From PALSA-612 sp963765295 (GTDB lineage: Bacteria > Actinomycetota > Thermoleophilia > Gaiellales > Gaiellaceae), in NCBI GenBank assembly GCA_963765295.1, contig CAVXVO010000005.1:1302001-1366000 (forward strand): a stretch of 64,000 nt of DNA. The letters are read 5' to 3'. The stretch's first letter is position 1. Each line of letters begins with the position of its first letter. A program made the translations under genes and the position numbers. The notes beneath the pieces are model-generated. The model saw only the letters and a list, made by a program, of their open reading frames with translations. It ran no database searches and was not told the origin of the DNA. Positions 29,558 through 39,591 of this stretch are shown one piece after another.

Positions 29558-30709
29558 CTAGGAAGGGCGTGTGCCGAGCGTGACGGTGACCGTCTTCGTG
29601 GAGCCGCCGTGGACGACGGTGAGAGTGACCTTCGTCCCCGGCTTCTTGCCGGCCACTTCGGTCTGCAGCGTGTCGGCGCTCGAGACCGAGTGACCGTCGA
29701 TCGCGGTGATCACGTCGCCTCCGGTCGCGTACTGCTGGCCGTTGACGACCTGCGAGCCGGTCGCCGCCTTGAGCCCCGCCTTCGCGGCCGGGGAGCCGGC
29801 GACGACGCTCGTCACCTCGACGCCGGCCGTGCCGCCGATCTGCGCGGCCGCGTCGCTCGGGATCGTCTGGATGTGGACGCCGAGGTACGCGCGCTGCACG
29901 GAGCCGCCGCCGACCAGCTGGGAGACGATCGAGCGGACGGTGTTGGAGGGGATCGCGAAGCCGACGCCGTCGTTGCCGCCGGACTCGCTGTCGATCTGCG
30001 CGGTGACGCCGATCACGTTGCCGGCCATGTCGAGGAGGACGCCGCCCGAGTTGCCGTGGTTGATGGCAGCGTCGGTCTGGATCGTGTCGGTGATGGTGAA
30101 GTTGTTCGGCGCCGTGATGTCGCGGTGCAGGGCGCTGACGATGCCGGAGGTGACCGTGCCCTGGAGCCCGAACGGGCTGCCGATCGCGACCACGCCGTCG
30201 CCCACGGCGACCTTGCTCGAGTCGGCGAGCGCCAGCGGGTGCAGCAGCGACGCCGGAGCGCTGACCTTGATCACGGCCAGGTCGCTGGAGGCGTCCGAAC
30301 CGACGACCTTCGCCTTGTAGGTGGCGCCGTTCGCGAACTTGACCGAGATCGCCGTGGCGCCGTCGACGACGTGCTGGTCGGTGACGATGTCACCCTGCGT
30401 GTCGTAGACGAAGCCGGAGCCCTGCGCCTGCTGGCTCCCGCCGCCCTGGCCGAAGGCGCTCCCGCCGCCGGTCGTGACCGTGATCTCGACGACGCTCGCC
30501 GAGTCGCGCTTGGCGATCTCGCCGACGCTCATCGGCGACTGCTGGCTCGTCAACGTCGCGGGCGAGGTCGCCTGCGTCGTGACCGTGCTGGTCACGACCT
30601 GCGTGGACGACTTCGAGCTGCCGCCGACGGCCGCGTAGGTGCCTGCGCCGACGCCGGCTCCGATGAGCGCGGCACCCGCGACGGCGATGAAGAGAATCCT
30701 GTGAGGCAC
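29558..30709 (-). CDS. HtrA/DegP-type serine protease with PDZ domain
   Basis: 383 residues. One N-terminal membrane anchor (ILFIAVAGAALIGAGVGAGTYAAV) places the protease outside the membrane. The trypsin-like triad is visible as TDQHVVDG (His), SSDLAVIK (Asp) and GNSGGVLL (Ser). One C-terminal PDZ domain covers about residues 285-375 (RAYLGVHIQTIP). It should degrade or chaperone misfolded exported proteins. The start is GTG 30709, with GGAAGGA seven bases upstream. Confidence 0.95.
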   Translation of the reverse strand: MPHRILFIAVAGAALIGAGVGAGTYAAVGGSSKSSTQVVTSTVTTQATSPATLTSQQSPMSVGEIAKRDSASVVEITVTTGGGSAFGQGGGSQQAQGSGFVYDTQGDIVTDQHVVDGATAISVKFANGATYKAKVVGSDASSDLAVIKVSAPASLLHPLALADSSKVAVGDGVVAIGSPFGLQGTVTSGIVSALHRDITAPNNFTITDTIQTDAAINHGNSGGVLLDMAGNVIGVTAQIDSESGGNDGVGFAIPSNTVRSIVSQLVGGGSVQRAYLGVHIQTIPSDAAAQIGGTAGVEVTSVVAGSPAAKAGLKAATGSQVVNGQQYATGGDVITAIDGHSVSSADTLQTEVAGKKPGTKVTLTVVHGGSTKTVTVTLGTRPS

Positions 30710-30821
30710 GTGTCAGTCCTTCCGGAGTCGTGTTTGCGTGCCCTAATAGGAGCACGCGGGCATGAGACTGCGCTGAGCCGGGTCTAAGAACTCGCTAAGA
30801 GCCTGGGCGTACGATCCGTCG

Positions 30822-31397
30822 GTGGCGCAGAAGAGAAGCGACGCGGCTCCGGTCGAACCCGCCGTGCTGGACGCCGCCGTGGCGGTGCTGGCCGACGGCG
30901 GCTGGGACCGGCTCAGCCTGGAGCGGGTGGCCGCGCAGGCCGGCGTGTCCCGGGTGACGCTGTGGCGGCAGGGTGTCTCACGCGACGGTCTCGTCGACGC
31001 CTTGCTCGTGCGGCTCTCGGGGGATTACCGCGATGCGATGTGGCCCGTGCTCACGGCGTCCGGCTCGGGACGCGAGCGCCTCGAGCGCTCGCTCGCGGCG
31101 CTGTGCGACGTCGCAGACCGGCATCTCGACCTGTTGTCAGCCGCCGACGACGCGTTCCATCGGGCCTGGCAGGCGGCGCCCCCGGCCGGCAGCTTTCTGG
31201 AGCCGTTCGTGCGGGCGCTCGAGGACGGAGCCGCGGATGGGACGCTGCGCTCGCTCGGCCCGGTGCTCGACACGGCGGACGCCGTCTTCAACACGGTGTG
31301 CTGGCCGTATGTTCACCTGCGTGCGCGCCACGGGTGGCCGCAGGACAAGGCGCGCGGGCTCGTGCTGCCGCTCGTGCTTCACGGCGTCACGGCCTGA
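30822..31397 (+). CDS. TetR-family transcription regulator
   Basis: 191 residues. The N-terminal helix-turn-helix is LSLERVAAQAGVSRVTLWRQG; the C-terminal half is a helical ligand domain without recognisable specificity. Leaderless start: TACGAT lies six bases before GTG 30822. It is divergent from the HtrA gene (112-base gap), so it may regulate that gene or itself. The stop is three bases from the end of the convergent DinB-like gene. Confidence 0.88.
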   Translation: MAQKRSDAAPVEPAVLDAAVAVLADGGWDRLSLERVAAQAGVSRVTLWRQGVSRDGLVDALLVRLSGDYRDAMWPVLTASGSGRERLERSLAALCDVADRHLDLLSAADDAFHRAWQAAPPAGSFLEPFVRALEDGAADGTLRSLGPVLDTADAVFNTVCWPYVHLRARHGWPQDKARGLVLPLVLHGVTA

Positions 31398-31400
31398 CCG

Positions 31401-32087
31401 TCAGGCGACGGCGCGGAGCGGCTCGAGGTCGGGATCGGTCTCGACCGAGCGGGCCAGCGCAGGGTCGAGCGCCAGGGACTCCTCGAGCGTGGCACGGGCA
31501 TCGTCCAGCCGTCCGCCCGCCACCTGCGCGCACGCGAGGTTGTAGAGGCCCATTGCCCAGCTCCCCGGCTTCGGCGGCAGGCCGAGCGCCCGGGCTCTGT
31601 CCACGAGCCGCTGTTGCAGCGCCTGCGCCGCATCCGCGCGACCGTGCTGCGCGAGATAGGGGCCGAGGTGGCCGCTCGAGTGCCAGACACCGCGCACGAG
31701 GAGCTGCGCCCAGAGCGTCCGCCCGTTCGCGCCGGGCTCGGTCAGCACGTCCTCGTCGAGCTCGCCGCTGCGCACGACCAGTTCGGCCGAGACCTGCTCG
31801 GCGCGGGCGAGCACGTCATCCCATGCCTGTGCCTGGCAGCAGGCGTAGACGGCCGGGTCGAGGTGATCGACGGGCGCGAAGTCCGGCGCCTGCTCGCCGC
31901 GCTGGAGGCACTCGACGCGAATGACCTGTTGCCGCTTGAAGTCCGTGATGTGTGCGAGCAGCGCCTTCGCCGACCAGCTCGACGGCGAGCCGGGATCGTC
32001 CCGCTCCTCGCCGGTCAGCCCGGCGACGAACGTCCGCTCTTCCTCGCGGGCCAGCTCCAGAAGCTCGATCACAGTGCTCTGAAACAT
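31401..32087 (-). CDS. DinB-like four-helix protein with TPR-like tail
   Basis: 228 residues. The first 160 residues fit the DinB/YfiT-like putative metal-binding bundle (SWSAKALLAHITDFKRQQ and VWHSSGHL carry candidate metal histidines). The last 50 are a tetratricopeptide-like pair (GLYNLACAQVAGGRLDDARATLEE). The function is unknown; family members include thiol-dependent transferases. TAGAAT lies nine bases before ATG 32087. Confidence 0.7.
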   Translation of the reverse strand: MFQSTVIELLELAREEERTFVAGLTGEERDDPGSPSSWSAKALLAHITDFKRQQVIRVECLQRGEQAPDFAPVDHLDPAVYACCQAQAWDDVLARAEQVSAELVVRSGELDEDVLTEPGANGRTLWAQLLVRGVWHSSGHLGPYLAQHGRADAAQALQQRLVDRARALGLPPKPGSWAMGLYNLACAQVAGGRLDDARATLEESLALDPALARSVETDPDLEPLRAVA

Positions 32088-32128
32088 GGGTGTTGCATTC
32101 TAGCAACTGGAACAATACTGCCGCGGGC

Positions 32129-34324
32129 TCAGCCCTCGGGCACGAGCCAGACCACACCGAGCGGCGGAATCGTCACCTCGGTCGAGAACGGCTGGTCGTG
32201 CCAGGGCGTCTCCTCGGCCGAGAGGGTGCCGTTGACGATGTTCGAGCCCCCGTAGCCCGCGGCGTCCGTGTTGAGCACCTCGCGCCAGCGACCGCCGCGC
32301 GGCAGCCCGACGCGGTAGCCGTACCGCGGCACCGGCGAGAAGTTCCCTACGGACACGAGGCAGCGCGAGCCGTCGGCGGAGAAGCGGGCGAAGGCGAGGA
32401 CGTTCCACGTGGCGTCGTTCGCCTCCAGCCAGCGGAACCCGGACGGCTCGTAGTCGGCGTCCCACAGCGCGGGCTCGTCGCGGTAGATCCTGTTCAGGTC
32501 TCGGACGAGCGCTTGCACGCCACCGTGGTCTGCCCGCTCGAGCAGGTGCCAGTCGAGGGAGCGGTCGTGGCTCCACTCCTGCTCCTGCGCCAGCTCGCCG
32601 CCCATGAACAGGAGCTTCTTGCCCGGATGCGCCCACATGTGCCCGTACAGGGCGCGCAGGTTCGCGAACTGTTGCCAGCGGTCGCCGGGCATCTTCGAGA
32701 GCAGCGACCCCTTCCCGTGCACGACCTCGTCGTGCGAGAGCGGGAGGATGAAGCTCTCGGTGAAGGCGTAGATGAGCCCGAACGAGAGCTGGTTGTGGTG
32801 GTGGAGCCGGTGCACGGGCTCGTGGCTGAAGTAGTCGAGCGTGTCGTGCATCCAGCCCAGGTTCCACTTGAAGCCGAAGCCGAGCCCGCCCGCGTCGGTC
32901 GGGCGCGTCACGCCGGGCCAGGCGGTCGACTCCTCGGCCGCCATCAGGACGCCCGGCACCGCGCCGTGCGAAACCGCGTTCAGCTCCTGCAGGAACTTGA
33001 TCGCGTCCAGGTCCTCGCGGCCGCCGTAGGCGTTCGGGACCCACTCCCCCGCCTTGCGCGAGTAGTCGAGGTAGAGCATCGAGGCGACGGCGTCGACGCG
33101 GAGACCGTCCGCGTGGTACTCGCGCAGCCAGAACAGTGCGTTCGCGAGCAGGAAGTTCCTCACCTCGTTGCGCCCGTAGTTGAAGACCAGTGTCCCCCAG
33201 TCCGGATGGGCGCCGCGGCGCGGGTCCTGGTGCTCGTACAGCGCTGTCCCGTCGAAGCGCGCGAGCGCCCACTCGTCGCGCGGGAAGTGCGCCGGCACCC
33301 AGTCGAGCACGACGCCGAGGCCGCGCCCGTGCAGGGTGTCCACGAAGACGCGGAAGTCGTCGGGCGAGCCGAAGCGCGACGTCGGCGCGTAGTAGCCGGT
33401 GACCTGGTAGCCCCACGAGCCGCCGAACGGGTGCTCCATCACGGGCATCAGCTCGACGTGCGTGAAGCCGAGGTCGAGGACGTAGTCGGCGAGCTCGTCC
33501 GCGAGCTCGACGTACGTCAGGCTGCGGTTGCCCTCCAAGGGATTCAGCCGCCAGGAGCCGAGATGCGCCTCGTAGATCGACACCGGGCTCCGCCACAGAT
33601 CGGCGGCCGAGCGGCGCTCGAGCCAGTCCCCGTCACTCCACTCGTGGTCGGGACGGAAGACGACCGAGGCCGTCTTCGGCGGCACCTCGGTCGCAAACGC
33701 GTACGGGTCGACCTTGAGCAGGAGCCCGCCGTTCTGCGCGCGGATCTCGAACTTGTAGTTGGTGCCGGGCTCGAGGCCGGGCACGAACAGCTCCCAGATC
33801 CCGACGTTCCCGAGTGAGCGCATCGGGTGCAGGCGGCCGTCCCAGCCGTTGAAGTCGCCGACGACGCTCACCGAGCGTGCGGCCGGCGCCCAGACGGCGA
33901 ACGCGGCACCGGCGGTGTCCTCCATGTCCCGCAGGTGCGCGCCGAGCTTCTCGTACAGCTCCTCGTGCCGCCCCTCGCCGGCGAGGTGGAGGTCGAGCTC
34001 GCCGAGCGTCGGCAGGAATCGGTACGGGTCGTCGAGCACGAAGGTTCTCCCGTCCGCGTAGGCGACCTCGAGCCGGTAGCGAAGCGGCAGCGCGGCATCC
34101 GTGACAACGCCGGCGAAGATGCCGGCGGGATGGACGCGCTCCAGCTCGAGGGGGTCGCCACCCTCGGGCAGCGCGCGCACACCGGTCGCGTCTGGTCGGT
34201 GGACACGGACCGCGACGCCGCCGTCCACCTGGTGGGCGCCGAGCACGTGGTGCGGGTTCGGGTGGTCGCGGTCGAGAACCAGCTCCAGCTCGCGCTCGAG
34301 GCCGATGCGGGTGACCTTGCTCAC
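32129..34324 (-). CDS. glgB: 1,4-alpha-glucan branching enzyme
   Basis: 731 residues, GH13. An N-terminal beta domain and CBM48 precede the barrel. Catalytic blocks are DGLRVDAVASMLY (nucleophile Asp), MAAEESTAWPGV (acid Glu) and LPLSHDEVVHGKGS (transition-state Asp). It introduces alpha-1,6 branches in the glucan built by GlgE. Start GTG 34324 overlaps the glgE stop (GTGA), so the pair is translationally coupled. Confidence 0.97.
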   Translation of the reverse strand: MSKVTRIGLERELELVLDRDHPNPHHVLGAHQVDGGVAVRVHRPDATGVRALPEGGDPLELERVHPAGIFAGVVTDAALPLRYRLEVAYADGRTFVLDDPYRFLPTLGELDLHLAGEGRHEELYEKLGAHLRDMEDTAGAAFAVWAPAARSVSVVGDFNGWDGRLHPMRSLGNVGIWELFVPGLEPGTNYKFEIRAQNGGLLLKVDPYAFATEVPPKTASVVFRPDHEWSDGDWLERRSAADLWRSPVSIYEAHLGSWRLNPLEGNRSLTYVELADELADYVLDLGFTHVELMPVMEHPFGGSWGYQVTGYYAPTSRFGSPDDFRVFVDTLHGRGLGVVLDWVPAHFPRDEWALARFDGTALYEHQDPRRGAHPDWGTLVFNYGRNEVRNFLLANALFWLREYHADGLRVDAVASMLYLDYSRKAGEWVPNAYGGREDLDAIKFLQELNAVSHGAVPGVLMAAEESTAWPGVTRPTDAGGLGFGFKWNLGWMHDTLDYFSHEPVHRLHHHNQLSFGLIYAFTESFILPLSHDEVVHGKGSLLSKMPGDRWQQFANLRALYGHMWAHPGKKLLFMGGELAQEQEWSHDRSLDWHLLERADHGGVQALVRDLNRIYRDEPALWDADYEPSGFRWLEANDATWNVLAFARFSADGSRCLVSVGNFSPVPRYGYRVGLPRGGRWREVLNTDAAGYGGSNIVNGTLSAEETPWHDQPFSTEVTIPPLGVVWLVPEG

Positions 34325-36150
34325 GCCGTCTCCACCCGCAGGACGTGCGCCTGCCGCGTGCCCGGCTCGAGCCGCACGTAGTTGCGGCCGACGTGCCAGG
34401 TGTAGAGCGTGTCGTCGAGGAGGTCGCGGACGCGGAAGGTCGGCGGCAGTCCGAGCGCGGCCGGAACGATCGCGACGCCCTCGCGGGGCAGCACCGGATC
34501 GAGGTTGACGATGCAGAAGACCGTGTTCCGGCCGTGGCGCTTGACGTAGGCGAGCAGCTCCGGATTCTCGGTCTCGACGAACGTGACGTCGTCGAGCCGC
34601 TGCAGGGCCGGGTTCTCCCGTCTGACCGCGTTCAGACGCGCGACGAGCGGGAGGAGCGGGCCGTCGAGCGAACGCTCCCTCACCTCGTACTTCTCGGAGT
34701 TCAGGTATTCCTCGCTCCCGTCGTGGACCGGGACGTTCTCACAGCTCTCGAACCCCGAGTAGATGCCGTACGCCGGCGAGAGGGTCGCGGCGAGGACCAG
34801 CCGCGCCTCGAACGCGGGCCGTCCTCCTCGCTGGAGGTACGCGTGGAGGATGTCGGGCGTGTTCGCGAACAGGTTCGGCCGGTAGAACTCGGGCCAGTCG
34901 CTCCTGGTCAGGTTGGTGATGAAGTCGACCAGCTCGGCCCTCGTGTTCTTCCAGGTGAAGTACGTGTAGGACTGGCTGAAGCCGACCTTGGCCAGCGTCG
35001 ACATCATGGCGGGCCGCGTGAACGCCTCGGACAGGAAGACGACGTCCGGGTGCTCGGTCTGCACCTCGCGGATCAGCCACTCCCAGAACGCGACCGGCTT
35101 CGTGTGCGGGTTGTCGACACGGAAGGCCCTGACACCGTGGCCGACCCAGAAGAGCACGACGTCGCGGAGCGCCTGCCAGAGGCCTTCCCAGTCGGTCGAG
35201 TCGAAGTTGACGTTGTAGATGTCCTGGTAACGCTTGGGCGGGTTCTCGGCGTACTTGAGCGTCCCGTCCGGGCGGCGGTGGAACCACTCCGGATGCTCCT
35301 CGAGCCACGGGTGGTCGGGCGAGCACTGGATCGCGAAGTCGAGCGCGATCTCGACTCCGAGCTCGTTGGCTTGGGTGACGAGCCGGTCGAAGTCGGCGAG
35401 GGTGCCGAGCTCGGGATCGACCGCGGTGTGCCCGCCCTCGGGGCCGCCGATCGCCCACGGGCTGCCGGGATCCCCGGGCGCGGCCTCGAGGCTGTTGTTC
35501 CGGCCCTTGCGGTGCCTGCGGCCGATCGGATGGATCGGCGTCAGGTAGATCACGTCGAAGCCGAGCTCGGCCAGCCGCGGCAGCTGCGCCTCGACGCCGC
35601 TGAAGCCGCCCCACGACCGCGGAAAGAGCTCGTACCAGCTTCCGAAGCGAGCCCGCTCGCGGTCGACGATCAACTCGAGCGGCAGGACGCTCGTCTCGCC
35701 GTCCCTCGAGAGCGTCGGCGCGAGTTCCGGGTCGAGCGCCTGCTCGAGCGTGAGCGCGTCGACGCCCGCGAGCGCAGCTCCTTCCAGCAATTCGCTGGAC
35801 AGGTCCTTCTGCCCTCCGTCGAGCTTGCGGTCGATCTCCCACCGCCAGGAGGCCCAGCGGTCGACCCAGGCCGTGATCGTGTACTGCCAGCGGCCGAGCG
35901 CGTCGACGGGAAACGAGCCGTGCCAGCGGTCGTTTCCGATCGGCTGCATCGGCGCCTCGAGCCACCGCCGCGCGCCGGGCGGCCGGTAGCGGACGACCGC
36001 GCGGAGCACGTCGTGCCCGTCGCTGAAGACGTCCGCCCAGACCTCGACCACGTCGCCGAGCGAGCGCTTGACCGGGTAGCGCCCGCAGTCGAGCATCGGC
36101 CAGACGCGCTGCACCTGGATTCTCGTCCGCGTCTTCGGGAGACTGGTCAT
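34321..36150 (-). CDS. glgE: Alpha-1,4-glucan:maltose-1-phosphate maltosyltransferase
   Basis: 609 residues, GH13 subfamily 3. It transfers maltosyl units from maltose-1-phosphate to glucan ends. VKRSLGDVVEVWADVFSDGH opens the N-terminal domain. GVRAFRVDNPHTKPVAFWEW holds the nucleophile Asp, FLSEAFTRP the general acid Glu and ANTPDI the third acid. ATG 36150 is chosen because MTSLPKTRTRIQVQRV matches the family N-terminus. It is the first gene of glgE-glgB and divergent from malQ. Confidence 0.96.
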   Translation of the reverse strand: MTSLPKTRTRIQVQRVWPMLDCGRYPVKRSLGDVVEVWADVFSDGHDVLRAVVRYRPPGARRWLEAPMQPIGNDRWHGSFPVDALGRWQYTITAWVDRWASWRWEIDRKLDGGQKDLSSELLEGAALAGVDALTLEQALDPELAPTLSRDGETSVLPLELIVDRERARFGSWYELFPRSWGGFSGVEAQLPRLAELGFDVIYLTPIHPIGRRHRKGRNNSLEAAPGDPGSPWAIGGPEGGHTAVDPELGTLADFDRLVTQANELGVEIALDFAIQCSPDHPWLEEHPEWFHRRPDGTLKYAENPPKRYQDIYNVNFDSTDWEGLWQALRDVVLFWVGHGVRAFRVDNPHTKPVAFWEWLIREVQTEHPDVVFLSEAFTRPAMMSTLAKVGFSQSYTYFTWKNTRAELVDFITNLTRSDWPEFYRPNLFANTPDILHAYLQRGGRPAFEARLVLAATLSPAYGIYSGFESCENVPVHDGSEEYLNSEKYEVRERSLDGPLLPLVARLNAVRRENPALQRLDDVTFVETENPELLAYVKRHGRNTVFCIVNLDPVLPREGVAIVPAALGLPPTFRVRDLLDDTLYTWHVGRNYVRLEPGTRQAHVLRVETA

Positions 36151-36210
36151 CGGATGTCTCGATACCACGACCCGGCTCGAGCCACGCACGCTCTCGTTGC
36201 GACCGGGGCG

Positions 36211-37422
36211 ATGAATCTTCCCCGCTCGAGCGGAATCCTGCTGCACGTGACCTCGCTCCCGGGCGGGCGGCTCGGCCGGGAGGCGTTCGCCTTCGTCGAC
36301 TGGCTCCAGGCGGCAGGCCAGACGTGGTGGCAGGTCTTGCCGCTCGGCCCGCCCGACGCGACCGGCTCGCCGTATGCAGCTTTTTCCGCGTTCGCCGGCT
36401 GGCCCGGTCTGCTCGCCCGGCCCGCAGCGGCGGTGAGCGTCCGGGACGTCGCGGCCTTCCGCGCGAGGGAGGCGTCCTGGATCGGCGACTGGGAGCGCTT
36501 CGCCGGTCCGGGCGCGGTCGAGGAGCAAGTGCGCTTCGACCGCGAGTGGGCCGCACTTCGGACATACGCGGCCGACCGCGGCGTGCGATTGATCGGCGAC
36601 CTGCCGATCTACGTCGCGCCGGCGAGCGCCGACCACCTCGCCCACCCCGGGCTGTTTCAGCGCGACGCCGTCGCGGGAGCACCGCCGGACGCCCTGAGCG
36701 CGACCGGCCAGCTGTGGGGGAACCCGCTCTACGACTGGGCGGCGCTCCGGCGAGAGGGCTACCGCTGGTGGATCGACCGTGTGCGGCGGACGTCGCAGCT
36801 CTTCGACCTCTCTCGGGTCGACCACTTCCGGGGCTTCGTCTCCTACTGGTCGGTTCCCGCGGGGCAGACGACCGCGCTGTCGGGGCGCTGGCGTCGCGGG
36901 CCGGGCGCGACGCTCTTCCGCGCGCTCGAGCGCGAATTCGGGCCGCTGCCGTTGATCCTCGAGGACCTCGGGAGCATCACGCCGGCCGTCGAGGCGCTCC
37001 GCGACCAGCTCGGGCTGCCCGGGATGGCCGTGCTCCAGTTCTCCCTCAGAGGCGGCCCAAGCAACCCGCACCGACCCGAGAACCATCGTCGCAACCTCGT
37101 CGTCTACACGGGCACGCACGACATGGCGACGGCGGTCGGCTGGTGGGAGTCGCTGTCGCCGCGGCGACGCGCGCGGACGGGTCTCGACCCGGCCGAGCCG
37201 CACTGGAGCATGATCCGAGTGGCGCTCGCCTCGCGTGCGGCGATCTCGATCCTGCCCGTCCAGGACGTGCTCGGTCTCGATAACTCGGCGCGGATGAACT
37301 GGCCCGGGACGATCAGCCCGCGCAACTGGACGTGGCGCCTCCGGCCGGGCCAGCTCACCGCCGGCCTGGCGGCGCGGCTGCGCGAGGAGACGCGGGCGGC
37401 CGGGAGGACGGCACAGGCATGA
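36211..37422 (+). CDS. malQ: 4-alpha-glucanotransferase, compact form
   Basis: 403 residues, GH77. Recognised blocks are SSGILLHVTSLPGG, WWQVLPLGPPD, GDLPIYVA, RVDHFRGF (nucleophile Asp), ILEDLGSITPAV (acid Glu) and YTGTHDMATAVGWW. It disproportionates maltodextrins and feeds the glycogen cycle. The protein is some 80-100 residues shorter than common MalQ because the segment between the N-terminal loop and GDLPIY is reduced; there is no frame break. ATG 36211 is preferred over 36154, which would leave only three bases to glgE. Its stop overlaps the next ATG (ATGA). Confidence 0.92.
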   Translation: MNLPRSSGILLHVTSLPGGRLGREAFAFVDWLQAAGQTWWQVLPLGPPDATGSPYAAFSAFAGWPGLLARPAAAVSVRDVAAFRAREASWIGDWERFAGPGAVEEQVRFDREWAALRTYAADRGVRLIGDLPIYVAPASADHLAHPGLFQRDAVAGAPPDALSATGQLWGNPLYDWAALRREGYRWWIDRVRRTSQLFDLSRVDHFRGFVSYWSVPAGQTTALSGRWRRGPGATLFRALEREFGPLPLILEDLGSITPAVEALRDQLGLPGMAVLQFSLRGGPSNPHRPENHRRNLVVYTGTHDMATAVGWWESLSPRRRARTGLDPAEPHWSMIRVALASRAAISILPVQDVLGLDNSARMNWPGTISPRNWTWRLRPGQLTAGLAARLREETRAAGRTAQA

Positions 37423-37934
37423 ACGTGCGACCGGCCCGGTGGTCACGGGACGCGGCGGGGATCCGGGCGATCGACACGTCGTTCACCACCGACCGTGTCT
37501 ACCGGTTCGGCCGCGAACGGGGCGGGTTCGGGTTCTCGCTCCCACTCCTGACACGCGCTCCGCTGACGAAGTCGTATGCCGTACCCGAGACCGATCCGGG
37601 CGACGGCGCCTTCGTCGCCGAGGTCGACGGCGCGATCGTCGGCTTCGCGCAGATCGAACCGCCTACCTGGAACGGCCGCGCCGCGATCAGCCATCTCTAC
37701 GTCTCGCCGCCGCATCGCGGGCGAGGCGTCGGCCGGGCGCTCCTCGATGCGCTCGCAGAGCAGGCGCGGAGGAAAGGCGCACGCTGTCTGTTCGTCGAGA
37801 CCCAGAACGTGAACTACCCGGCTGTCCAGTTCTACCTCGCGGCGGGCTTCTATCTCTGCGGCCTGGACGAGAGCTTCTACGACCCGGTGGAACTCCCGGG
37901 CGAGTTCGCCCTGTTCTTCGCTCGCACTCCCTGA
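37419..37934 (+). CDS. GNAT N-acetyltransferase
   Basis: 171 residues with the acetyl-CoA loop SPPHRGRGVGRALLDAL (R/Q-x-x-G-x-G/A) and the C-terminal AVQFYLAAGFYLCG typical of the RimI-like fold. The substrate is unknown. The ATG overlaps the malQ stop by four bases, implying coupled expression, although a metabolic link with glucan is not evident. Confidence 0.85.
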   Translation: MNVRPARWSRDAAGIRAIDTSFTTDRVYRFGRERGGFGFSLPLLTRAPLTKSYAVPETDPGDGAFVAEVDGAIVGFAQIEPPTWNGRAAISHLYVSPPHRGRGVGRALLDALAEQARRKGARCLFVETQNVNYPAVQFYLAAGFYLCGLDESFYDPVELPGEFALFFARTP

Positions 37935-38069
37935 CGCCTCGCACCGCGCGTTTACAGGCGTTTTGCGAGCTCCGCGACACTTCTGCGCGCCGGGCGTTCA
38001 GGGACTGTCCCTCCGACGCGGCCCGGCGGGACGTGCCGCCACGGGTCACGTCGCTGATAGAAGTCGGCC

Positions 38070-38369
38070 GTGGCGACGTTCCACGTCCTCCTCCATCGCT
38101 CGGGGCCTTCGTGGGATCCGTCAAGACTCCTCGAGGAGCAGTCCGGCTGGCCCGCGCACGCGGCGTTCATGGACGAGCTCGTGGACTCCGGCTTCGTCTT
38201 CCTGGGCGGGCCGCTCGCGGACGAGCACCGCGTCGTCCTCGTCGTCGAAGCCGAGTCGGAGGACGCAGTCCGCGCCACCCTCGCACGCGACCCCTGGTAC
38301 GAGACACATCTCCGGATCGCCGCGATCGAGCCCTGGACGATCCGGCTCGACCCTCGTTCCACCGGCTAG
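38070..38369 (+). CDS. YCII-related small protein
   Basis: 99 residues of the YCII/dimeric ferredoxin-like fold (FHVLLHRSGPSW, HAAFMDELVDSGFVFLGGPL, DPWYETHLRIAAIEPW). The His in the first strand and the conserved Asp suggest a small catalytic pocket, but family functions are mostly unknown. Start GTG 38070 has TAGAAG six bases upstream. Its TAG shares the bases CTAG with the stop of the convergent glgA/glgM. The 134 bases before it (37935-38069) hold nothing recognisable. Confidence 0.75.
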   Translation: MATFHVLLHRSGPSWDPSRLLEEQSGWPAHAAFMDELVDSGFVFLGGPLADEHRVVLVVEAESEDAVRATLARDPWYETHLRIAAIEPWTIRLDPRSTG

Positions 38370-39591
38370 ACCAGCGAGCGGTACAGCTCGACCGTCTGCC
38401 CCGCGATCGCGGGCCAGGAGAAGTGCTCGAGCGCCCGCCGCCGGCCGGCCCGGCCCATCTCCTCCGCCCGGGCCGGGTCGACAACGAGCTCGTTGACGCG
38501 CTCGGCGATGTCCGCGGCGAACCGCGCCGGATCGACCGGCGCGCGCGACCCGTCGTCGCGCGGCTCGAACGGGACGAGCAGCCCGGTGACGCCGTCGTCG
38601 ACGACCTCGGGGATGCCGCCGGTGCGCGTGGCGACGACGGCGGTCTCGCAGGCCATCGCCTCCAGGTTGACGATGCCGAGCGGCTCGTAGATCGACGGGC
38701 AGACGAAGACGGTGGCGTGCGAGAGGAACTGGATCACGTCCGACCTCGACAGCATCTGCTCGAGCCAGACCACGTTGCCGCGCTCAGCCCGGACGCGATC
38801 GACCTTGGCGGCGATCTCGGCACCGATCTCCGGCGTGTCCGGCGCTCCCGCGCAGAGCACGAGCTGGGCGGCCGGGTCGATCTGCAGCGCCGCGTCGCAG
38901 AGGTACGTGACGCCCTTCTGCCGCGTGATCCGACCGACGAACACGACGGAGGGCCGCGACGGATCGACGCCGTAGCGCTCGAGGACATCGGTCGCACGGA
39001 TCGGGCCGGTACTCCTCCGTGTCGATCCCGTTGTAGATCACGCGAACGCGCCCGGGGTCGACCGCCGGATAGCACGAGAGCACGTCCCGCCGCATCTCGC
39101 GACGAGACGGCGACGATGGCGTCGGCGGCCTCGAGCGCGGTCCGCTCGCAGAACGACGAGACCGCGTAGCCGCCGCCGAGCTGCTCCTTCTTCCACGGCC
39201 GCATCGGCTCGAGCGAGTGGACCGTGCAGACGGCCGGGATCCCGTACATCAGCTTGGCGAGGTGCCCGCCGAACTGCGCGTACCAGGTGTGGGAGTGAAC
39301 GAGCGCGGATCCCTCGACGCCCGCCGCCATCGCCAGGTCGACCGACATCGCCTGCAGCGCTGCCAGGTGCTGCGAGTCGCCCGCGAGCGCGTCCCAGGCG
39401 CGGTGGGCGACGACTCTCGGCTCGCCAGGCCCGGACGGCGGCCGCTCGGCTCCCCAGCAGTGGACGGTCACGTCGACGAGCCGCGCGAGCTCGCGGGCGA
39501 GGTACTCGACGTGCACGCCTGCACCTCCGTACACCTCGGGCGGGTACTCGCGGGTCAGGAGTGCGACGTCGAGGCGGTCGTCAGGCGGCAA
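38366..39591 (-). CDS. glgA: Glycogen synthase / maltose-1-phosphate synthase (GlgA/GlgM), two apparent frameshifts
   Basis: About 408 residues, GT4 type. It opens with ALLTREYPPEVYGGAGVH and later has FVGRITRQKGVTYL and the donor-site PSIYEPLGIVNLEAMAC with its E-x7-E. In actinobacteria with GlgE this enzyme (GlgM) makes maltose-1-phosphate from ADP-glucose and glucose-1-phosphate, the GlgE donor. Breaks near 39096 and 39008 are resolved by one-base deletions beside CG; 1226 minus two is exactly 408 codons. The TTG start at 39591 overlaps the end of glgC. Confidence 0.87.

Noticed and set aside
34345..37422. Very long plus-strand open frame opposite glgE
   Set aside because: It is a GC-driven shadow of glgE; only its last 403 codons, after 36211, are malQ.
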